A stretch of 64,000 bases of DNA from Neckera pumila (GCA_963969595.1 OZ018418.1:8313001-8377000); one strand, 5' to 3'. Positions 33,853 to 46,904 are shown, counted from the stretch's first letter. Program-made: numbers and translations. The notes: generated by a model not told the origin, from the letters alone.

Positions 33853-34746
33853 GAAACTTATTTACAAGGTTTAGTCCTTCTAGCAAACTTGAAAACCTCT
33901 ATAATTATGGCATCTGGATCTTGAGATGTCTGAACTTCTACTTCAGCTTCAGTTGTCACAATTTTCTTCCATTGGCAAGTTTTTTTACCAAAAGGGTCAT
34001 CCCAAACTTCATGGTCTGCAAGCATTGAAGCAAAATATACATTAGAAGCATTAACAAATCGATAAGAGTCTCACAATGCAACTCAAATCAAGATTAAATT
34101 ATAGTAGTTTATAGTGTCTAAAGGATCCACACCCAAAGTCAAAATCATGCGGTTGAATCCCAAACGCTCTTTCTTCTTCACAAACGGAAATACTTTGCAA
34201 AGTTTAGCAACAACACCCTTTGCTTGGCAGCTCCACAAGCGAAACACCACAATGCACCATGATCCTGTAAGTGCTTATCTGCAAATTCAAAAGCCATCGG
34301 AATTTCTTGGTATTCCTTGTCAGTGTTCCACATTGGCACATCAGTTGCTGAAACGGACACCCCAAGAACAGGCAAGTACTCTTGACAATCAAAGAAAATA
34401 AGATCCACTTCAAGCTTTCTGGACATTTCACCAGCAAACATGCAAACCTTTGTAGTGGACAACTGCAAACGACCAAAGATTAATATATTGCTACAAATAT
34501 GCATTTCATTGCACAAATTATAATTTTAAATTCAAAAAATTCAAAAATTACCATTTCTAAGAAGGTCATGACTTCCTTGTAGCATGTATTACCCTCAACC
34601 TTCATGTTGTCAACCACGTCAATGATGGAGTCATTGACGATTAACTCTTCCAAATTCAGTTCATCATCATCACCACTAACAATAACTTTTGTGCCTTGGG
34701 TGACCATTTCTTTAGTTAGATCCTTCAAAACCGCCTTCCTCTTCAT
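33853..34746 (-). CDS. Unrecognised small three-exon gene
   Basis: Exon 1 (34746 to about 34552) begins MKRKAVLKDLTKEMVTQGTK and ends at a GT donor (GAAATG|GTAATT). Exon 2 starts after TTTGCAG at 34462 in the same phase and contains VCMFAGEMSRKLEVDLIFFD and HGALWCFACGAAK. Near 34200 a second frame carries a plausible continuation (FVKKKERLGFNRMILTLGVD), so a 1-base indel is possible. Exon 3 starts after CTTGCAG near 34018 and reads DHEVWDDPFGKKTCQWKKIV to a stop at about 33853. I do not recognise the family. Splice signals and composition make real coding likely, but it may belong to another decayed element. Confidence 0.4.
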
Positions 34747-34794
34747 TTTGCTTTAAAATGTAGACTCTATCTGCGAGCCTTGATCCTTTGTCAA

Positions 34795-35634
34795 AGAAAA
34801 TGGAATCAAGTTTCTTTGGACCACAGGACAAGGGTTCCAATTTTTAGTTACATGGTCTATTTTGGGAAAAGTTGAATGGATTGTTTCTGCTCATGAATCT
34901 TAACTTCATGAGCGGAGTATTTACAATTTCTACATTTTCTTCTTCATCTCAACGTGTACTATTCTAAACAGGACTTATGGAATGAGTTTTATTTGAACCA
35001 CAGAACGGGGATCCCATTTCTTAGTTACGTGGTCCAATTTAGGAAAAGTTGCATGGATTGTTTTCAATCATGAATTTTAACATCATGAGCGGACTATTTA
35101 CAACTTCTACATTTTCTTCTTCATCCCAATGTGAATTATTTAGAATAGGACTTATGGAATGAGGTTTCTTTGGACCACAAGACGAAGAACCCATTTCTTA
35201 GTTACGTGGTCCATTTTGGGAAAAGCTACATGGATTGTTTCCGCTCATGAATCTTAACTTCATGAGCGGAGTATTTACAACTTCTACATTTTCTTCTTCA
35301 TCCCAATGTGTACTATTCTAAACAGGACTTATGGAATGTGTTTTCTTTGAACCACAGAACGGGGGTCCCATTTCTTAGTTACGTGGTCCAGTTTAGGAAA
35401 AGTTGCATGGATTGTTTCCAATCATGAATTTTAACATCATGAGCGGACTATTTACAACTTCTACATTTTCTTCTTCATCCCAACGTGTACTATTTTGAAT
35501 AGGACTTATAGAATGAGGTTTCTTTCAATCGCAAAACAGAGGTTGCACTTTTTAGATTCGTGGTCCATTTTGGGAAAAGTTGTATGGACTGTTTCCATTC
35601 ATTAATCTTAACTTCATGAGCATACTATTTACAA
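34795..35634. repeat. 177-bp satellite, left block (about 4.7 monomers)
   Basis: Anchor TTTACAA.TTCTACATTTT recurs at 34923, 35100, 35277, 35454 and 35631, exactly 177 bp apart. Shared phrases are TTAGTTACGTGGTCCA, AAAGTTGCATGGATTGTTTC and GCTCATGAATCTTAACTTCA. The block ends abruptly inside a monomer at ..TTTACAA, where element B begins. The continuation of that same monomer position (ACAACTTCTAC) is found at 57770. Confidence 0.95.
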
Positions 35635-35659
35635 AACATCATATTCATTACTTTGGGAG
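35635..35659 (+). repeat. Left terminal inverted repeat of element B
   Basis: About 25 bp beginning AACATCATATTCAT, matching 57745-57769 with two mismatches. It is preceded by the duplicated ACAA. Confidence 0.85.
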
Positions 35660-36399
35660 ATAGGGGACCTCTCGAAATAACAATGTCCTATTTTGTGCCT
35701 CAAAAATTGAACTCGAGTGGAAATAAATATAAGTTTAGAGGAACTGAATTCTTTAGTTTATACCTGCAATTTCCATTAAAATGGGAGTCTTAGGCAATTT
35801 GCGTGTGCCAGGCTAATTACTTATCAGAGTGGCAATAGTCATTTCCATATAAATACATTGTATGGTCGACTTTGGACACTAAGTCATGAGCTGAACAGTT
35901 GGTTGTAAGAGGCTATTTATCTCATCCAGGTGGTCCAAGTTTGATTCCCATTGAAATTGTATGAGCAGCTATGAGATACACATGACTTGGTGTTGCTGAG
36001 TGAATTTTACAGGCAGGAAAGTTAAAACAAGCAATCAACCGCTATCCGAAATCGTAACAAGTGGTCTTAGCCACTAACAAATCTATATAACTTGTAGTGT
36101 ATTTTTAAAAGACAGAATTTAGTTACATAATCTGATAATGAAATGATGCCAACATACACAATAATACATGTATCATTGAATGAAAAATTTATTAAATAAT
36201 ATAAAAAAAGTGCACTTGCTATGCAAATGACTACACACAAAATATAGAAATACTTCCAAAACAACTCTATAAAATCCAATCACCTTACTCCAATCCACAC
36301 CACCTACTCTACAATATACAATATAAAATCACATAAAACCGCCTCTATTTATGCCAAAACATACGGACCATAGAATACTAACTACCAAACTTAGCTTGA

Positions 36400-38809
36400 A
36401 ATACTACAAAGTATCTCTAAAAAATGCGGTGCATGCTCAATCGGAATCATACAAACACAAACTCCTGTTGATGACATCAACCTGAGCTGCAGGGATTCAA
36501 AGGACACATTCCACTGTGTCTTTCTTAACTTTAGACCTCCATGCGGTGATGAGAGCATTTGTGTCCTGCCAAACAGGTTCTTGGGCCTCGTCCACTTTCC
36601 AATGCAATCCCTTAACAGAGTCCCAACCACTGTAAAATTCTTAAACATTTATCCCTCGTGCCGTTGGCTTAAAGTACTGAATCAAGATACAATTCGGATG
36701 CTCCGGGTTCGTGAAAGGGGCAGATAAAGCTCTAGCAATCCATACGGGTTTTGTATCACCATCAGCAGGTCGAAGGGCGACGAAAAAATCTTTCTCAACA
36801 TCACGACCCACTCAGAAAGATGGCAAGGGACGATCACGACATTGCCCCACAAAGACATCATCCTCAGCAAATTCCTCACGAGCTTCGCCATTGTCATGAA
36901 ATTCGTCCTCCTCGATTGCTTCCAATCAAGTAGAAGGCCAAAAGCCCTCTTTCAGCAGTTCAAATGGTACAATAGGCTCCAACAAACATGCTTTTACTGC
37001 TCGCCAATAGAACACCAAATGCTCGAAGCATCTCCTATACTCTCCACTCCCGTCTTCATTGCATAATGCCTCCCAATACTTGATGAACCCAAAAATCCCC
37101 TTGGAAATGTCATCCATACCCCTCACTGGAAGGTAGGCAATAGGCACTGGCTCTCCACAAGGCCATAGACTCCACCCTTCTCAGTCTTCTTTCCACAATT
37201 TGATCCCCCCTTCTTCTGGGAGCCAATCACTATCCGTGCAGTATCTCTTGTACTTCATGATCAAAACATCCGCCGAGTTCAAATAGAACTTGTACTGTTG
37301 TGCTTTGGTGTGGCCAACAAGTGCTTCATCCCCTTCCAAAAGGGAGCCTTCTATAAAGGCTTTGAAATCCGGTACCTCCTCGATCAAGTGAGGAATGGTA
37401 GGCATAGAATCCACATCCATGAAGGATTTCATGAGGGCTGGGATGGTGGGGAAGCTTTCTTTCTTCAACTGCATGCTCCATCTGCCAAACAAAGCATCGA
37501 TGTTGTCGTGTGTATGACCAACCAACATGAAACTCACATACACTTCTCAAAATATCTTCTTTGCAATGAGGAGAGACCAAAATGTGAACACATATCCATT
37601 TTTGTTGTCTCCTATAGCGTTGTCCATTTGAACATTGAGAACTGGAGGAAGGGGAGTCGCTCCAATCAAGACTTCTGGCGGTGGCCGAAGTGATGAATTG
37701 CACATTTTAGCTCCTTTCAGCACCGCTTCAAATAGAGGAGCAGAGCCCAAACCAACAAACAACTCCCTGGAGGAGTACTTTGGAGGGAGTTCAAGGTCTC
37801 GTAAGAGCTTAGCTAGTAAACCCACTGTGTAGTTGGAGTCGTGCATGAAGATATCTAGACCATAATGTGCATAATGCACGTCGCCATGCCCGTGAGCAAT
37901 CATTCCAGTGACCGAGACCGGCAACTTTGTGAGTCTGTCAAGTTGCTTGCTCTTGTGGGAGAACACAGGAGACGCCATTTTGGCATGATCCATTTTGTCA
38001 TGCATGATTGTCAAGCATTCATGAGGGTATGTAGTTGACCTGTACCGATTTGCATAATAATTATCTCGATGAGCTCGAGCACATGTATTATGCTTGTCCA
38101 GCAGATGGTCCCACTTCCGTTGCAATCCAATGGGGGCGGTCCTTCTCTGAGCTTGAAATCTATCACAGTCCGTGCAACGAGTGAAATTATCTCCGGGCTT
38201 CTTCATGGAGTACTTAGGAAAATTCAATTTCCTAATTTTGTTGATGCTTGAGGTGGAGATGTCCTTCAGCCCAAACACAGCATTTGCTGCGTTGACGTCA
38301 GGGAGTACATTCTTCCATGTGAAGGTCGCCGGCAGAACCTTGGACATGATCTTCTCTCCAGAAGGAAGAGTGTGCGTATGATGCGGCATGTGGTTAGCCG
38401 ACTTCTCAAGCAAATACTTCAATATCGCAACGGCCTGCAACAAATGCTGCCGAGATTTTTGCGTGCCTAAATTTCCATGTGATTGAGCTTGATCACCTCT
38501 AGCAGCATATCCCTGAAAACGATGGAAGGTTGTTTTTGAGACACCTGCAATATGCCGCCATGCCGCCATACAAACCTCGATCCCTTCAAGAGTGACCACT
38601 CTCTTACCCTGACTGTCACAGTGGACTTAATGATGCACATCCAACTTCATGTGGTAACGGAATTCGAAGGTCGTCTTGTGGTACATACACTCACGGAAGG
38701 CACGAATCTTCTCTCTAGGAAAAGATTGGACAATGTCTTCAACCTGCATATTCTCCACCTCACCTTCATCCGAAGAATACTCCACGACAGGCCGCCGAAA
38801 AGCATCCAT
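36400..38809 (-). pseudogene. Element B transposase-like gene (DUF7869/Sola-like)
   Basis: The coding exon begins MDAFRRPVVEYSSDEGEVEN after an acceptor (TGTGCGTAG, 38814). Motifs: FTRCTDCDRFQAQRR Cys pair; MHDKMDHAKMASP (37972-38005); AHGHGDVHYAHY; QMDNAIGDNKN (37597-37632); VGHTHDNIDALFGRWS (37478-37528); a C-terminal domain with VWIARALSAPF, ILIQYFKPT and FYSGWDS (36560-36760). It aligns throughout with the element A copy. Stops seen are TAA after DVHH, TGA replacing Arg in KIF*EVYVSFM, and about six more, mostly TGA, in the C-terminal third. An uninterrupted 350-residue stretch (38599-37547) holds the first two catalytic-type motifs. It lacks the N-terminal domain of the A copy, or has it in an unseen upstream exon. 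Confidence 0.75.
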
Positions 38810-38886
38810 AATCCCTACGCACAAAAAACGTGATGTTCAGTGAAGGAATATGATTCACAATGCAGGCTCCAGGAGCTGTCAACACA

Positions 38887-39520
38887 ATCAACTCGAGGCG
38901 AGTTAAGCTACTACCTAAATCTAAGCTATTGCAGCATTTTGTCATCACCGAGTACAAGAGTATGAGTCCTCGATATACTGGACACAGTAAAGAAAAATAT
39001 CCGTAGGCAGATCACATCCGACAGCGCTCATTTAACTCGAATCGAGTTGAAGACAGCAGCGACAGAACATAGGATAGATTATAAAATATCCTCAGTCCCG
39101 AATCACCCGCAGACATCAGGCCAATTGGACAAGAGACAGAATTGGTAACAAGTAGACTAAATGTGGTTTCTCAGACGTGACATCCATCACCAATGAACTT
39201 GTTGACATGATCCAATATGTCAACCAATCCCGGCACACAAGCTAGCACAAGTCCTGTAAATTCTGGAGGTATTTAATTCAGCCCGAGTTAACCCCAACGA
39301 CAACTAATATGTTTCCAAGAAACTGTCACACCATGACTATTTAACTCGTGTCGAGTTAACTCTGGTGAGACATGGACCGTATCTAGATAGTTGTTATTCC
39401 ATGACAATTTAACTCGGGTTGTGTTGAATTAGTATATTCCATTTAACTAGGTTCGAGTTGAAGCTTGTGTTACAATGTGGATATTGCTAGGCTCATCAGT
39501 TAACTCAAATCAAGTTAAAT
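38887..39520. repeat. Palindrome cluster upstream of element B transposase-like gene
   Basis: Seven imperfect copies of TTAACTCG-N3-CGAGTTAA, at about 38887, 39031, 39271, 39340, 39408, 39441 and 39499. They are dispersed rather than tandem. The cluster lies just upstream of the acceptor of the coding exon and so probably in the 5' intron. It is the same motif class as at 49073-49732 and in the introns of the other gene of this element. Confidence 0.88.
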
Positions 39521-40330
39521 GTCCATTCCGCATTTCACAGGGCGTCATATTTTATAATTGATCAGGTTCAATCCCGGGAATTCCGGTGACAATGTCGAAC
39601 TGTCTCACTTGCTCAGGATACCATAAACAACCCAATTGCCTATGGACATTGGTGCAAGGTTGATCACAGGGAACAACAAAAAATCCGAACCAATCTGAAA
39701 CGTTGCAAACATCAAACGCAATGTAGAAAAAAACATAAATTTCCTACAACCCAGTGACATGATAACTTCATGATTTGTGACATCAAAAACTGCAAATGCA
39801 CAGAAGGGATTGGAAGAAGGACCCATTTCAACACGGGCACGAGGAATGCACTATGCAGAATTAGATGTGTAATGCAAGACAGGGACACCTCCGGTTGAGA
39901 ATACAAAAAGAACTACTGCATATCCAGAATCTTGTGAATCGAAGCAGCGAACAAAACAGACCCTAAATTTGTGAAGTGACACTACAGCAATAGCTCCTAC
40001 AAAATCAAAATGCAAATGAGCTAGAGCCCAAGAAATCAAATGGAAAGAGCTCTGAAAGCACGGAAACGAGACATATTGCGAGGAGTAAAGGAGGCCTGTG
40101 AATGTGGGCGGCGACAACAAGAAAGAAATGATGGAACCCTGTCGCTGGTAGAGAAGCAGATTGATGGACAACTGCAGGACGGTGAGAGTGAGAACGGTAC
40201 GCAGGAAGGTAAGCAAGGGAATGTACGTGGGATTTTCAAACAGTCGTCTTCAAGGCCAAATAAAAATAGATAGGCACTTTTCACTGCCGCTGGCAGCTGT
40301 AAGCATTCAATGCTGACGACGTAGAATCTT
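39521..40330 (-). promoter_or_regulatory. Probable 5' exon/promoter region of element B transposase-like gene
   Basis: No confident coding exon, but composition is less AT-rich around 40030-40230, and the position matches the presumed first exon of the A copy. Upstream, 40520-40590 carries TTAGGG-like and AGGGTTC repeats, the complement of telo-box motifs. Positional inference only. Confidence 0.3.
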
Positions 40331-40611
40331 CCAATTCTAATTTCGGCTGAACAATTAAGTCATTCTTTACAGCTTTTCCACCACACTAAGAAGATCCCAT
40401 TTCCCAAAAACTATTGTCAGTAAAAGTTAAATCCATTGGCGGCTACAGAAAAAGTAACAGAAGGAATCTGAGTGTTGTACGACTGTACATGGTCAGGTCA
40501 GGTTTTTGAGGTACAGCAAAAAGGTTCAGGGTTTGGTTAGGATATAGGGTTCAAGATTAGGGTAGGGTTCAGGGTTGGGGTCTCTAGGGTAAGGCATGAA
40601 AGCTCTTTTGA

Positions 40612-41440
40612 AACAAAAATTGCTGACCAGTCATTGAACCCCCTCAAGTTCAATGAATATGCTTTCACTGAAATACTGAACACATGGCATTCTGAGTACA
40701 AGTATCCAATTCTTGGGGATTTTTTTTTTTCCTCACATATACCAGAAAGTTTTCTACTATGGTGAATTGAAAACACATAGTAGAATTTTTAGAATTTTCC
40801 ACCGCCTGGAGCCGTGGACTGTAACTTCCAACATTGAAATTCAATGAAAGCATTTTTATGGCCCTCTGGAAAACAAGGGTGCTACACTTCAGATGTCCAC
40901 ATTCCTATGAATGAATGTCCAAAATCATGGTGCTTCTCTGGAAATTTTTTTCCTCGACAAGTTTAGTACATGCTTAAAATTTTTTGGATTCATCTGGAAT
41001 TGAGCAGCGGAAAGGAAAATATAGCAACTCGACTGTGCCACTAGATTGCTACTCATTTTTGCAAAAAAGGTTCATGTAACCCCTAAAGTTCCATGACTAT
41101 GTTCTCACCGAAAAGGCTCAAAAACTATCATTTTGAATACAAGTATCCAATTTTGAAAAAATAAAATTTTGGCACATGTATCCGTAGGATCTTGTAGTAT
41201 GGTGACTTGAGAACATATGTTAAAAATTTTAGGAATTTCCACCGCCTGGATTGCAAGATATAAGCATTCAAAGTTACTAAAACCATGTTTTTGGAACTAC
41301 AAAAAACAGGGCAGCAGCACTCCACAAGCTCACTTTTTTATTAAAAACATTCCAAAATGATGGTGCTTTTTTGAATTCTTTTTCCTAGACAAGTTGGCTA
41401 CATGCTTGAAAATTTTCACTTCATTTGGAACTGTACAACA
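40612..41440 (+). repeat. Two diverged 440-bp direct repeats in the centre of element B
   Basis: Unit 1 (40612-41050) and unit 2 (41051-41440) share, 440 bp apart, phrases such as AAGTTC.ATGA.TATG.T.TCAC, ACAAGTATCCAATT, TTTCCACCGCCTGGA and GACAAGTT..TACATGCTT. A further copy is inverted at 47750-48175 and a more diverged one lies near 44850-45110. Confidence 0.75.
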
Positions 41441-43491
41441 TATAGGAAAAAAATAGTAAGTAGATAGTAGTAGATAATGATTCAAAATACAAAATTGTCA
41501 AGAATTTAATTATGTAATTGAAAAATGCTGATCCCAATGGTGGCAATGTTGTAATAAATAATCTACATCCTTGGATTTTTTTTTTTTAATTATTGAAAAT
41601 TGAGTAAGATAAAGGACTTCAAAGTTTATTTTAGTGTACAAAATCCATAACTGCCCGCAAACTTGTAGACCCTTTTCTTGGCCCTTTCCTGGATGCAAGG
41701 ACTAAAACATTATACCACATTTACATTTTATTTGTTCAAAGAGTAGGTTAAGTAATACACCACATTTTGAAGTTTAGGGTGATGGTGTAAGGCGAAACAC
41801 ATTAAATGAGGGGTATAACTCCTGCGTTTTCCCCCTATGGGTTCCAATTAGAGCTCGGGGTTTGTAGTCAAAAACTTAGAAATTGCTGTTTCGATAACTC
41901 TGAGTCTCACAAGCCATGGCGTTTAGGATTTTCCACTTGATGATTGACTTCAAAGAATGACCCATTCTTCAACCTTGTCGCAATTTTCTAATACAAATTG
42001 TGCTGGCAAAGCCTATAGGAAACAAAATGAGCCCCCCGCAAGTACTTTATAAGACCACTTAATTAGGTTATAAGAAAACAAGATTAAGATTATTGAAATT
42101 TGATAGGAATAGTGCAGTAGGTCAATAGAGTACCGATTCAATATATTTTTTTCCAGTCTCTCCTTTTTGTCTTCTTGTCTTTAGGAATGACTTCACAGAA
42201 TAGATGCTTCCTGAATGCTGGATTTGTACAAGAGTATCATTCATGTTGGTGACCTTTGGTTTCATGGAAGGCCACATAATTGGCTTCATTTTTTGCCTCA
42301 CAATGGAGATGCTTGTGTCTGTGGGTGATTGACCAAACTTACTACAGCTTACAAGCTGGGATATACTTGCCCGACACAACTTAGCCATTTCTAATGTTGC
42401 AAGAATCCCAAGAGCCGTACTAGACAATCGTTGTTTCCCTTTCTTATTAATCTTTTCTCTGTTGCAAGTTAGAATGTCAAAGTAGGATTGAACAACTTTT
42501 AGAAATGTTTACTGACATTCATGTGCCAAAGCAAGAATGATCAATTAGATATTGATGCTTGCATCTTGGAGCACTCTAGGTTAGAGCTATACAAAGAAGT
42601 AGGAAAAAAACGCACAATACATATGCATTGACCTTGTCCAAACAACATTCTATTAAGGATTTGATCGTAGTTCATAAATGCAATACTCATGGTTCAAGGG
42701 TTGTGTAAGTTCATACATGGATCCCTACTTCTGGAAACTAAAGCTCACCCGAAACATTCTTAGTTCTTCAATTGTTCTATCGTCCTCACTATTAATCTCT
42801 TTGTGATTCATATGAATCCACATTAAGCTTAATCAGTTACTCTCCAAAATTAACTGTCTTTTAACTAAGTAAACCATGTTCAAGGATTGTTGTGTAGGTT
42901 GAAATTAATCGGACATTGTGAAGATGGTGGGTGCTGAACAATGGCTTATGTAAAAATAAAAACAAACAAAAATCGAATTAGGCGCAAGTAACTGAGTTCG
43001 GGTTGCGTCTCCACTGATGAGCATGCTGCTGCTACACCTTGGAAGACTGATAGTATAGGCTTCCCAATTTTAGTCACCGTCCAGGCACTTCACGCCTCGG
43101 AAGGTACCAATTTCCTTTTTAGTTCCGCTGAACAAAAGTATCATTTGTACATATTCTTGGCTAAAAATCCTTGCTTGCAATCACTTGAATGATTTAAAAA
43201 AGTTAGGGGAAACAACAATTGTTTTCTATACATGGCTCTTGGAATTTTGAACAAGGGTGAAGAATGGATCATTGAATGTCGCATTGTCACACCTGAAATC
43301 AATCAACGTATGTGTGGACAACTACACTCACAAATAAGAAAGCCACAAGCTAAGCCTTGCAACAGAGCTAATTTTTCTCCACAAAGGAGCACGATGCTAC
43401 ATAAGATTTTGCACATTTACAAGTGGAATAATTTGAATGTCCACGGTGGAATTGACGTCAAGCTTGAGAGCGAAAGCATTAGATGATATTT
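41441..43491. other. Central region of element B, part 1
   Basis: AT-rich. The 41441-41580 stretch continues the inverted match to 47750-47900. Apart from the weak frame at 42122-42460, no gene is seen. Confidence 0.45.
42122..42460 (-). CDS. Weak open frame in the centre of element B
   Basis: About 100 residues including MAKLCRASISQLVSCSKFGQ and KGETGKKYIESVLY. Composition looks protein-like, but there is no homologue in element A and no domain I recognise. It could be captured host sequence or chance. Confidence 0.25.
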   Translation of the reverse strand, partial: REKINKKGKQRLSSTALGILATLEMAKLCRASISQLVSCSKFGQSPTDTSISIVRQKMKPIMWPSMKPKVTNMNDTLVQIQHSGSIYSVKSFLKTRRQKGETGKKYIESVLY

Positions 43492-43803
43492 GGGGGTCGC
43501 GGAGGGCCGTTTTAGGCCTGTTCCCTGATCTGCCCAGATCCAGTGAACGCTGGTACGGGTGTGTCAAAAAAAAAAATTTCAAAAAAAATTTCAAAAAAAA
43601 TTTCAAAAAAAATTTCAAAAAAAAAAAAATTTTTTTTTACCAAAAGATCATTTTAAGCAAAAAAAAAATTCTTTTTTTTTTTTTTTTTTTTTGAAAAAGT
43701 GACGTGGCAGTCGCTCGACCACGTCAGCAGCTGCTGCTGCTGCGTTCCCAGACTGCGGGAACGCAGCAAACAGCAGGGGAACTCATAGCCTTCTAAGACC
43801 CCC
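43492..43803. mobile_element. Probable 312-bp MITE with GGGGGTC ends
   Basis: Begins GGGGGTCGCGGAGGGCC and ends GGCTATGAGTTCCCC-type sequence in reverse, closing with TTCTAAGACCCCC, an imperfect inverted terminus. Inside are five AAATTTC/poly-A units (43566-43690), a TGACGTGG..CCACGTCA inverted repeat (43698-43726), a CTG run, and a CGTTCCC..GGGAACG stem-loop (43743-43764). No clear target duplication is seen, so the family is unassigned. Confidence 0.5.
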
Positions 43804-44556
43804 GAATCTCATGTAATGCTTCTTTGTACTGCAAAATACTATTGTGCAGTGCCAAGGTTGAAATCATTCATAGGTATTGCCATATAAGTTGCTGAATATA
43901 CATTTGTTCCCAAAAATTGGCTCATTGGAAATCAACTAACACGCATACAGCAGTGCTTACAAGTGGGAAGTTCTCAATTAAAGGTCCGCTGAGTCAATTC
44001 CTAAACCTATTGACAAATTCACTGAATTCAGACAGACATGAGAATTATCCTCAACACTCCAATTACGTATTTAACATAATTATCCGATCTATAGCGAATG
44101 AATATTCCACAATCTAAATTTAAATGACACTTGAAGTCAATGTCATAAATTTTATGTACAAGTCATGGAGACTCTTCAAAAATCATGAAAAGCCATGGGT
44201 GTTAAAAAACAAAATGCTCTATATCTTGACTTGTAGAGGACCTAATTTTATAAAAGAAGACCTGAAATTTGAATTTAAAAATTAGAAATCTCACATATCT
44301 ATAGTCCTTTCTTACCTATTTTTATTGGGTTTGGAAGACAGAAGTAATTAAAATTATTCATATGTGATAAGTTTGTGAAGATGATGAGGCACAAGACAAT
44401 CAACAAAATTTTGTTTTTCATGCATAGCAAAGACCCCTCACTGTAGAAGTAACTGTAATACATCCCATGTAATAAGAAAAATTCAATCATCAGATACTAT
44501 GCATTCTTTAACTTTTGAAAGTAATACAGAACAAAATGATCTTAAAAAATCAAATG

Positions 44557-44636
44557 CTCCCTCTGTTTAAAAAAAACCCAATGTTTCCTTTGTAAAATAC
44601 AAACAAAACACCAATTTTATTTTGAGACATAGGGAG
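44557..44636. mobile_element. 80-bp Stowaway/mariner-like MITE remnant
   Basis: Ends CTCCCTCTGTTT and, reversed, CTCCCTATGTCTCAAAATA, close to the CTCCCTCCGT terminus of plant Stowaway MITEs. The expected TA duplication is not evident, so it is probably decayed. Confidence 0.5.
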
Positions 44637-46900
44637 TGATTGCTATCTATTTTTTGTTAAATACACTTACTTATACTACATGTGAATGATTTCAAAAATG
44701 CACATAAGTGTATAGTAAGAACACTACGGTCCAACAAGTTCTAAATGATTGATATTTTTGAAATCTATGATCATAATACAAAACTCATTCCATTCTCACA
44801 AGTTCTGACTTCAATTATGCTCAAATTTCTTTTTCACCCTTCTACTTTAACCCCTGAAGGACCCAGGTCCTTTTTCTACCTGCCCTTTTCTTGTCAAAAC
44901 TGCCATTTCTATAGGAAATTTTTTTTTTTTGAAAAAACATGAAAAACATTTGAAATTTTCACATGTAGCCATAGAATGTTATACCTAACAAGTATGAGAA
45001 TGTGTACAAAAACTTCCAAAATTTCCGACCACACAGATTGCAAGATATCTGCGTTCAAAGTGAAAAAAACAAGTGTTTTAGCACATTGCGGGACTACATT
45101 TTTTGACTTTGATAATTTTTAACTTTAAATTTTTGCACTACAAAGTTTTGAGCTTCAAAATCTTTTTAGTAGAGAATTGAGTTTAGAGTCTAGCAAAAAT
45201 AAATTTTTTAAAAAGCTTCATTATTTATGAGTGTTACTTTGACATTTCCACATATAAAGGACCATTCATATATTAATATATTAGATATGTTCTACAAATT
45301 AAATTTTTTTGTAGTTTATTATATGGAATACTACCTGGTCACTTTAGAATTTAGAAAATATTATCTAATTAAGCAAACAGATTCAATAAAAATAATCATG
45401 TACCTTATTCAATTTGTATTTCTGTGTATAATAATATTAGAATTGAGGACTGTAATCTTTAAACAAGTTTTAGGATTTAAGGTTTTGTTTCATTAAGCCC
45501 TTTAAATTCAAACTCTATGGCTTTTGATATTGGTTGTCATTAAAGTGCAGGGTCCAACTTTATAATAGGATCCCTTTTGTAATTGCTAGAGCGATAAATA
45601 GTCTTTTAAAGAATCTTTAGTGGATCACTGTATGTATATTCTATACCCTTTGTCACACAGGCTGGGGTATAGAGTATATATATAGTGATCCACTCCAAAC
45701 TTTGGAGTCCATTTGTATGGTACTTGATAAGCATTTGTGTAGACTGTGTTTAAAGAAAAAATCCAACTGGTTCATGCTCTTCAATGCATGGCATTTCAAA
45801 AAAGGAATGAAAGTGCCCAAAATCAAATGCAGTTGTGATTTTCATAAACATTTTCCATGGAATGAATTTTTTACATGTGTTTCTTGGTCTACCACTGTTT
45901 GTCATTACAATCAATGTCTTTAATGATGCCAGCTTCGTAGCAAGCTGGTTTATCAATGCTATCATTTCAGCACATCTAAATCTTTTTAGGAAATTCAAAT
46001 TTTGTCCAAAAATTCTAATTTTAATCCAACCATTATTAGTACTTAGAAACATTTGTAGCATATTCGAATTGTGTCCACAAATTATAAAGTGAAGTCCAAC
46101 CTGCTAGAAGTTTCAGTCACTGCTTTTTATAAATTATTGAAACTCAAATTGATATATTGTTGGAAGCACAAAATAAGTCTCTTCAATTATATGATACATG
46201 GTATTTCAATTTAATTATTTAAAAAATAAGTTTATAGCTTTTCTTTCCATATGATTAATTGTAGATTTACACAATTATATTTCTCTTTGCTTTATAGTTG
46301 TGGTCAATAGTCTTCATAATTGCTGACCTCAAACTCAAACACTTCAAAGATGGCACGAAGTTCCTATTCAACTTACCGTACAATTATTGCAGCTGTCTTT
46401 TAGTTGTTAGAAAGAGCGTAAGTCCTAAAACCTTTTTTCCAGTTTCATTTTATACTTTCATTTCCTTACATTGACTTTCAAATTTTAGAAATTTGTATAT
46501 ATATGAAGTGTAAGAAAAGAAATTGTAATATTGTCTTCAAGAATGGCACAATTTTAATTTTAGCATATAATTAAATTACAGGTTTCTTTGAAGGAAAATT
46601 GGCAGAACTGTTTTAAACGATATACAAAAATCCCTATATGAACTCTTCAAATTTGTTCCACAAAACGAGATGCTCTATAATTATTGGACTTCTCTCATAT
46701 AAAAGATTGAATAACTTAAGCTTATAATTAAGGATGGGCTACTCTCCATGAAAATCATCCAGTGTGCATACACTACTTAAAGATAACTAAAAGTACTCGA
46801 TTGAGGTCAAACTACTGTTCGAGACCTACATTTTGTGCAGTATTTTTCAAAAATGAGCAATTGCACAAATGTTTTAGAATGCTGCAAAGATTATTTGTCT
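44637..46900. other. Central region of element B, part 2
   Basis: Very AT-rich with no gene seen. 44850-45110 is a diverged copy of the 440-bp family (AACCCCTGAAGGACCCAGG; CAGATTGCAAGATATCTGCG). An ACTATATATA-type stretch sits near 45670-45690. Confidence 0.45.
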
Positions 46901-46904
46901 AAAT

